Shown here in pieces: positions 56,976 to 64,000 of a DNA stretch of 64,000 nt. Source of the DNA: Rhodosorus marinus (taxonomy: Eukaryota > Rhodophyta > Stylonematophyceae > Stylonematales > Stylonemataceae); contig JAMWBK010000007.1 in NCBI GenBank assembly GCA_029953675.1, positions 434,001-498,000 on the forward strand, read 5' to 3'. The notes under the pieces are model-generated. The model searched no databases and was not told where the DNA came from. It saw nothing but the letters and a program-made list of their open reading frames with translations. Each line of letters opens with the position of its first letter. The stretch's first letter is position 1. Both the position numbers and the translations under genes were made by a program.

Positions 56976-59900
56976 TCACACAGTTCCGTACTCATAGCTC
57001 TCCAGTCTCGGGATTAAGCCCTCCAGGCTTTTTCTAAACCCGACAGAGTATTGGACATCGCCCACCATCTGCTTACACCGCGCAATGATCCGGGCTCGTC
57101 GCTCCCTGAAATGCTTCCTGACCAGTTCTTCGAAGTCCCTCGAGTGACCCCCAGGTTGATAGCAGCTCAGAGCGTGACGAAGCGTAAGGAGGACGGTGCT
57201 CTCGTTGTATAATCTAGAGACAATGCCAGTGAGCGATCATGTCCAATCAGAACTTCAAATCTGAAACTGGTTCCACATTCGAGGGCGAGTCTATTCAGCA
57301 TGCTTACCTCGATTTATTGTCACCCTCGGAGGATCCCACCTGAGTCTCAAATCCAGCCTCGTTGTAATAAGGCTTCTCAGTGAAGACCATAGCTTGAATT
57401 GAAAGCAGGACCCTAAGAATGTTCGACGTTTGTGGGTTCCAGCGCTCCACCTCATCTCCTTCCCATGTACCGAGGATGCTGAGACAGACTTTTCCATCCT
57501 CGTACAAGTTCGGGTTCAACCGACGCCCGTGTGAATAAAAATAAACGTGAGGGGGCCTATTTGGGTACGACTCGGACAGCTGGAGGTCGAAGAAAAACAG
57601 ACAGTCTTCGTACGGAGTCCCTTCGGGCCCGACAATGGCTATGCGAAGGAGGTCCAGCCTTGACTCGTACGCTACAACGTGAATTCCATCCACTTTGGAA
57701 TTCGTGAGCTGTTCCCATTCTCTCCGAACGATAGGCCCCAGTCTGTGCAGGTTTTCCCCAAACTGTGACAGAAAATGGTGGCCCTCTGGTTGATCTTCCA
57801 ACACAGTGAGCTTAGGAAACAGCTTTTGACTCGGCTTGGAAACATCTGGATCTGATGCTGTGCAAGCGATGGAGACATGTTCAACTATCCCAGCATAGAT
57901 AACCTTCTGTTCAGATAATCCCGCTCGAACAATTCTTACCTCTTCGCGATATTAAAAGGCCGTCTTCAGAATCCGTCTTACCCTCATTCTCCGACTCAGC
58001 ACCACGTAAATCCGTTTCGACTTCCATAGGCGTTTCCGCACTGTGGATTTCGGGAGTTGCCGTCTGTGCAGGTTCACTCTGTGGGACTGGTACAGAGCCA
58101 ACCGATGCTCTACCGCGCACTGCAGAGCGAACTGCGCTCATTACCCGCAGAATTTTGCTGAACACTCCTACCGAAGACGTGTCAACCTGATCATCAAAAT
58201 GAGAATCGGAATAAGACAAAGAACAATCCCTAGCTCTCAATCTGACTCGCATGTTAGATCTCACCTCAGTTGATGTTCTCCCTTCGTCTGCGTCGCGGGT
58301 ATCCGCATGACTAGAATCCATGTTGTTGCTGTGCTCCTCGGTTTGCTCATCGCCACTTGCACGCCCTGAATCATAGCTATACGACGCAATCATCTCAGTC
58401 GTAAATAGGCGAAACGCCACCCAGCACAAACAGGAAACCTTCAACTTACCCAAGGTCGAAACTATGCCTATCATCCTCTTCCATATGTTCATACTCTACA
58501 CCATCCATTTCATCGTACTCAAACTCATCCTCCTCCATGACGTCATCTCTGTAGAGCACAATAAGCGAATCTGGTTTCTCGCGCGTCCTCGTGTTATCAT
58601 TCCAGACTACTTCGATTGTACCCAGCCCAGTCCAAGCTATCTCTCCAACCCATCCCTTATTCACATCCTCGTTGTCTTTAAATATTCTCACCACGAGGTC
58701 ACCTATGTTCAAATCGTAATCCAAGTTGAGCGTGAGGTCATAAACGCTCACGTCTTCAAAAGTCTTCTTGAGACCTTTTCCATGTGGCTTCTCCCAAACT
58801 ACTGATGCGGTTCGATCCTAGCCATGTTGAACAAGAACGCAGGTGAAGAAAAAGATTGAAAGGGACATACAACAGCTTGTTATTGTTCATCTCACGCGTT
58901 TCCTTCGCTCTGAAAACCGCGGAACCCTTTAGACTACGATTCCGTACCGTCTGGTTTACGCTCTTCACGACACCGCAGATGGTCTCCTTTTGGTCGTTGG
59001 ACTCCTCGTTCGTTCTCCTGACAAAGCGTCCGGGGAAAAAGTCATGAGCTCCGAGTTGAGGAATCGGAAAGACATTGACCGAGGGGACGCATTTCGACTT
59101 AGTTCCATCTTGCCAGAGCAGGTCGACGGTAGTTCGAGTGGACATGATTTCAACAACATCCAACGAACCAGTCTCGCGAATAACAGCCTCAGCAGATTCG
59201 ATTCGACGTTCATTGTGCGGCTTGATCCTTCGGTACGCGCGAAGGAATCTCCCTGATGCGTTGTTAGAAACATCCATAGAACCAGGTGGACTCTGACAGG
59301 ATGCAACATGAGATAGTGAGTATTTCAGCGCTCCTTTCCGAGGCCTTTGGTTCGCTTCGAACGTACTTGACCGGAACTAGAATATTCTCCTTCAAAATAC
59401 CCCCCTTCCAGTTTTACCGATCCCCTTTCTTGTTCTGGAGTGCTCTGGTCCTTTACCGGGGAACGAGCGTTCCTGATGCAGCCCCTGTCACCGGCTTTCC
59501 ACCACCACCTGAACGAAGAGTGGAATGTCAGCTCGCTGGATTAACATATACTCCACTCGTTCAATTCGTTCTCGTTTGTTCTGGTCACCTGTAGGCGCCG
59601 AGCATACTCAGATCCTCTTTCTTGCTGTAATCAGTTGGCATTGTCGTTTCCCTTCCATTCGCTGCCGTTGCAACCCATTTTACGTTGACGTTTGAGATGT
59701 TGACACCCTTGACTACGGCAGTGGAACTACTAGAGTACCCACGAGCCCAGAACATCTCTTTCAATGCGAAACTGGGCAGGTTAACCCTCTGGCCAGGGTA
59801 ATAGGTACCCTGCATTTTAGCAGTGCCTATGGCAAGCGCGACCACGGATGAGAACTCAGCCGACACCCCTATATTCGCCGATTGCTTACCTCTTCGATTG

Positions 59901-60559
59901 CTTGGAATGACATTATCACTATCGACTGTAAGAATGCCGACAGCTCCGTCATCGAACTCAAGAGTTAGTTTCTCGTCAAAATCGCTCACATAGCCTAGCC
60001 AGTTTTCCTTGAAAACAAGCGATCCGAGGAGTAGGCCCCCTATATATGAAAGCTGCTTGAAGTCTATTTCGAAGGGCGGTCCCGTAAGCTCGTCGTTTCT
60101 GAGTCTACGAACTGTTAAGATGACACTGACATCGCAAACGACAGCTTGTTGTTGCGTGGTGCTCGAGACGATGTCGCCATGCACCAGACGGCGATCAACA
60201 AGCTTGAGCCCGGATATAGGAAGAATGGCCTGCGAGTTGGAGGCGGTAAAGTTCAGCCGTCCCCCCTCGGGTCCTCACAGCAAAAGGAGTGAAAAACTTA
60301 CTGTGTCCTCAAATCTTGAGCTCGACACAAAAGAAAGCTTGGCTACAAACCTCTCGACGTAGGCCTGTTCCTGAAATCCAATTCCGGCAGGGCTCCTCTC
60401 CCCCCATTCGTACAGATTCTCATCGTCCGGCCCTGTCTCCCCTCCAGAGTCCAAGTCTCCACGCCGCCATCCAATCTCAACTACAAACGCTAACCTCCCA
60501 GGATCTCCCAACACTTCCACTAGATCCTCAACCTCAAGCCCAACTGTCTCTGGCTCCAT
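56976..60559 (-). CDS. UBE2O: UBE2O-type E2/E3 hybrid ubiquitin-conjugating enzyme
   Basis: Exon 1 is 60302-60559, exon 2 59589-60229; later exons cover about 59361-59545, 58756-59285, 58446-58751, 57911-58445, 57304-57840 and 56976-57230. N-terminal SH3-like conserved regions are visible (WLGYVSDFDEKLTLEFDDGAV, YYPGQRV, WQDGTKSKC, GWVGEIAWTGLGTIEVVW). An acidic/Ser-rich linker leads to the UBC fold with GPEGTPYEDCLFFFDLQL, catalytic Cys in KVCLSILGTW, and YYNEAGF. The C-terminal exon ends with LESYEYGTV. UBE2O acts as a combined E2 and E3 on orphan ribosomal and other basic proteins. Internal joints beyond exon 4 are approximate. Confidence 0.88.
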
Positions 60560-61974
60560 CCTCTTCTCTTCATCACAAAAGTGACTTTCTCATAGAACCA
60601 TACAACCCACTCCGTCACCTGCAGCCCTCCCAACTCTTCCCAGCCCCTTTTGTCTTCCCCAACACCAATCCCCTCCTCAAAGGGGAAAGAACTCGAGCTT
60701 ACCCACTGTGTGGAGAACATTGGCCAGTAGCATTTGGCCTGGAAAGTACGACAGTATGTGTTGGATAGAACATTGGTCAGTGTCATTTTGGCCGCGAAAA
60801 TATTTGTGCTAGTCATCCTCGATCTTGCTTATGAGCGAGACTGTGGTAGAACATTGGACGACGATACCCTGGCCAAGTGATAAAAAGAAAGAAAAGAAAA
60901 AAGCGCAAAACAATTCCAGAGGTGTCATTTACCGACATAAAACGCTCTCAATTACGCTATTTAATACAAAACCGATTGAAGAGAAATTAGTAATTTATAT
61001 AATACACGTTGCTTATATCTGTCCAATAATGTCTCTTTTTGTAAATAATTTGATTGTATAGGACACGTGGAAACTGATAATATGATTATGTCGTAATCAC
61101 TATTTTGGTTCATTAATTATTCAATACTATTGTGTGGTATTCATTTTTTTTTAGATGCATATTTGTATTCTTTAGGATACAAATTAGATAGAAAACAGCT
61201 CATGCTTTTTTGCATAATTTCGTAATGTATGGCGAGCTCGACATCGCGAATCTTGAGCCCAGTGTTGGTATCGGGGAATTCTGGAATAGAATACAGGCGT
61301 TCCTGATTATAGCCCGCTGAAAACGAGATGTAAAAGAATCCTCATTGATCCATGTAGCGGAGCAGCAACTCTTAGAAATCAAAACTCCGCTGTACAAGCC
61401 TGAAGCCGCCACCTGCGTCCTATCAACTTTACAGGTAGACAAAGCACTTCCAACATGATAACATCTGTCACCAACAAGCGAAAAGTTTTCCCATTGTGTC
61501 TATCTTTCAAGAATATCGTTCCCTGTACTCCACTCCGCAAAGCAGTAAACGGAACAGGTCTACCCAGCGTCTTTTTACGCTTATGTGAATAAAACTTGAT
61601 GGGTTCTCCAGCTGGAGATCACATAAAGTGACAATTACAAAGTCTAAATGCCCTCACTAGATGAAACATAGTACATTGACCTCCTAGTTGCTCCCTGAGG
61701 AGCCGGCCAAGCATGGCTAACTCATCCAACATTCCCCGAGTGCAACGGCCATTCCCTCTCGGGATATTATCCAAATATATTATAGCACGTGTCCAATATT
61801 TATTTATTAACCAATTATAAAATGCCAATAGTCATTTAAATGAACCGATACTAGTGAAGAATTTTATGTATCGCCGTGCACGCTGCGGGTAATAAAGACT
61901 TATCAGGGTTTGGTCCTGGGATGTACTAGTGCTAGTTGGCGGAGGAGGGGAGGAGGGGGGGATTGGCTCTAGCG
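60560..61974. other. Divergent spacer with repeats and AT-rich islands
   Basis: The 120 nt next to UBE2O are C/A-rich (leader). Then three short repeats of AGAACATTGGCCAG type near 60715, 60768 and 60849. AT-rich islands at about 60900-61200 and 61740-61870 each contain a CACGTG element (61063-61068 and 61786-61791). Small frames at 61200-61442 and 61619-61828 (-) are not supported. Confidence 0.45.
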
Positions 61975-64000
61975 ATGTGTATTCAGGAGAACTACGCCAT
62001 GGATGGTGATCAGGATGGAAGCAGTAAGGATTTGGACAAGCGAACGCTGTTGGTTAGCCGGCTGCCGAAGAGCGTAACCCATGAAGATCTGGAAAGGGCG
62101 TTCTCTGAGGTTGGGGCGGTGAGGCACTGTATTGTAGTCACTGAAAAAGGTAGTCAAGAATCTCGAGGGTTCGGGTTCGTATCGTTCTCTCTCCCAGAGG
62201 ATGCAGAGCTTGCGCTGAAGGAACTGCAGGGCAGCTCCATTAAGGGACAGGATATCCGGTTGTCTTACGCAAATCGTCGAGAGAGGAGTACGTGCTTGTC
62301 AAATTGAAGGAGTTCTCATCTTCTGCGGTTCTGATTTTCTTTTTCTGTGTGTGTTTTTTCGTGTTGAATGGTCTTTAGAATCCCGTGGTTCCGAAGACGC
62401 TAACCAAGAAGCGAAGAAACCACGCATCAAGGCGTACAGAGTAGACCAAGGTGATTTGCCGAAGGCTTCTCGGCAGACCACCCCCATCGTGGTGGTGGAG
62501 AACACCACCGTTGATGCTGTCAATTCTGTTCTACAAGGCTTGAAGAAAGTAGTGAAGGTTGAGGAGCAGGATGGAGCCGTTGTGGTCGTTTTCAACCGGT
62601 TTAAAACTGCTCGAGCGAAGATATCGAAACTTCACGGCGTGAAGTCTGACTGCGGGATATCGCACGCGTTCTTCCAGTCGGAAGCGAGGAGAAGGGAACG
62701 GCTCATCGTGAGAAATCTACCATTTTCTGCTGAGGAGAAGGAGTTGAAAGAGGTTTTCGGAAGGTACGGACCTCTGAGAGAAGTACATGTTCCAAAGAAA
62801 CCTGATGGAAAGGTAAAGGAAAAAGCACATCTGATGCCACCACACACAGATGGGGGGGGAAACTACAATGCTGACATCTGCTGTTGACGCACTTGCGCCC
62901 ATGCTACTCAGGCGAGAGGGTTTGCGTTTGTTGAATACTTTCACGGTGTGGATGCGATGTCTGCTGTTAAGACCGCTAACGGAGCCAAACTAGGAAGTAG
63001 AACGTTGGCGGTAGATATCGCTGTTGCGAAGAATAAGTACCAGGTCCTTCAGGACGAAGCTGTGCCCGTTGAGGACGAGCAGGACCAACCGGGTACTGCA
63101 GATATCAAACAAAACGAGCGGGAGGATGACGATGAGGACGCAGAGCCTGAATCCTCCGAGGAGGGTGACGCAGAAGGAGACGAGGAGGAATCAGAGAAGA
63201 ATAAGAGGCATACGGAGCCGCAGAGGTAAATAGGGATATTCAATTCCGGCATCGTCGACCGATGAGATTTGTTCGCTCAATAATCGGGTGCTGTCTACAG
63301 GGCTGAGAGCACAGATGAAGAAATACTACGAACAGTGTTCGTCAGGAATGTTCTACTGGAAACGACGGCGAATGAACTTCGTCTGGAGCTGACGACTTTT
63401 GGTGACGTGGAACACTGCGTGCTGGTGAAAGACAAAGCAACAGGAAGGTCCAGAGGTTCTGCGTTCGTACGCTTTAGGGACCAGAGCTCCGTACCAAAAA
63501 TTCTGAAGGAGTCCGGCTACGATACAGCTGCAGGTATGCCGACGGCGAAGCAGGGACGGAAATTCTGGCTACTGCAGAAAGCTCAAAGTGGTAGTGGGTC
63601 GTCAACGGCTTTTGGTAATGACTGCATAGGTCGACAGGTACTAGAGGAAAGCGATGTTGGAATAACGGTCGGAGGGCGAAGACTGTTGGTGGTCCCTGCG
63701 GTCAGCAAGACAACGGCAAAAGATTTTGTCCCTGAGTCTGCCAATTTGGGTGGCACAATGAAGAAGCGCGAGGTCAGCAAAGAGGATAAAAGGAATTTAT
63801 GGCTGGCTCATGAGGGTCGAATTGCCGAGGGCGATCCTGCGGCCAGAGGTTGGTTGAGTCTAACAATGTTGGAGACGAGAAGGATTCGCTAACCGTTCTC
63901 CATCCGTTGAAAATCTGAATTCCTAGGACTTTCTCCGATGGATCTGGAAAAGCGAAGAAAAGCCGAGAAGGAAAAGATCAAGAAGCTCACGAGCAATCCG
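61975..64000 (+). CDS. RBM28/Nop4-type nucleolar multi-RRM protein (3' end missing)
   Basis: Exons 61975-62287, 62379-62812, 62912-63225, 63301-63848 and 63927-64000+; the gene runs off the window. RRM 1: TLLVSRLPKS ... SRGFGFVSF; RRM 2 (degenerate): PIVVVENTTVD; RRM 3: RLIVRNLPFSAEEKEL ... ARGFAFVEYF, split by an intron; then an acidic low-complexity stretch; RRM 4: TVFVRNVLLETTANEL ... SRGSAFVRF; and DKRNLWLAHEGRI plus GLSPMDLEKR, the signature that follows the RRMs in Nop4/RBM28. The yeast and human proteins act in 60S ribosome assembly. Start is at 61975 or the in-frame ATG at 61999. Confidence 0.9.

Noticed and set aside
4559-60559. Functional cluster of ubiquitin/SUMO genes (USP7, PIAS/SIZ, UBE2O)
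   Set aside because: They are spread over 56 kb, on both strands, with many unrelated genes between; chance is the simpler reading.

Overview
The window is nuclear DNA of a photosynthetic eukaryote, most likely a unicellular or simple red alga (or another lineage with a primary plastid). The evidence is spliceosomal genes with many short GT-AG introns (about 37-212 nt), eukaryote-only proteins (NUP93, USP7, UBE2O, a PIAS/SIZ SUMO ligase, RBM28/Nop4, NSRP1, RPL29), and several plastid-type proteins (D1-processing-type CtpA protease, PAP/fibrillin, DUF3598-like protein, RsmE, a plastid methyltransferase). The predicted transit peptides carry a Phe within the first few residues (MACFVG, MGFIAG, MLGFVPG, MMAFLS), a habit known from red algae and glaucophytes. 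The species assignment is inference.

Layout: (1) 0-12.5 kb: a TrmN6-like methyltransferase (-), a Gfo/Idh/MocA oxidoreductase (+), a full USP7 deubiquitinase (+, 12 exons), a PAP/fibrillin (+) and a DUF3598-like plastid protein (+). (2) 12.9-17.9 kb: a decayed Ty3/gypsy retrotransposon (-) whose gag end runs into a cluster of near-identical inverted repeats that also holds a small Ty1/copia integrase fragment. (3) 18-31 kb: RPL29, a zinc-ribbon/RRM fusion protein, RsmE, a GT31 glycosyltransferase (-), and NUP93 (7 exons). (4) 31.8-37.6 kb: a PIAS/SIZ SUMO E3 ligase (-) followed by two diverged minisatellites. (5) 39-48 kb: a plastid-type membrane protein, CtpA (-), NSRP1, and a plastid-type SAM methyltransferase. 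(6) 48-56 kb: diverged tandem repeats, a Met/Gly/Asn/Pro-rich low-complexity protein (-), a small coiled-coil protein and a 70-aa membrane protein (-). (7) 57-64 kb: UBE2O (-) and RBM28/Nop4 (+), which runs off the right edge.

No operon-like logic applies; genes are independent and face both ways. Three ubiquitin/SUMO enzymes (USP7, PIAS/SIZ, UBE2O) lie within 56 kb, probably by chance. Genes are separated by 0.4-2.7 kb spacers that commonly hold an AT-rich island, and many coding strands have a G/T-rich leader just before the ATG. Exon structures were built by hand from reading frame, splice consensus and family similarity. For nine multi-exon genes the joined exons came out in frame at a family-typical or plausible length; the others are given as spans with less certain internal joints.
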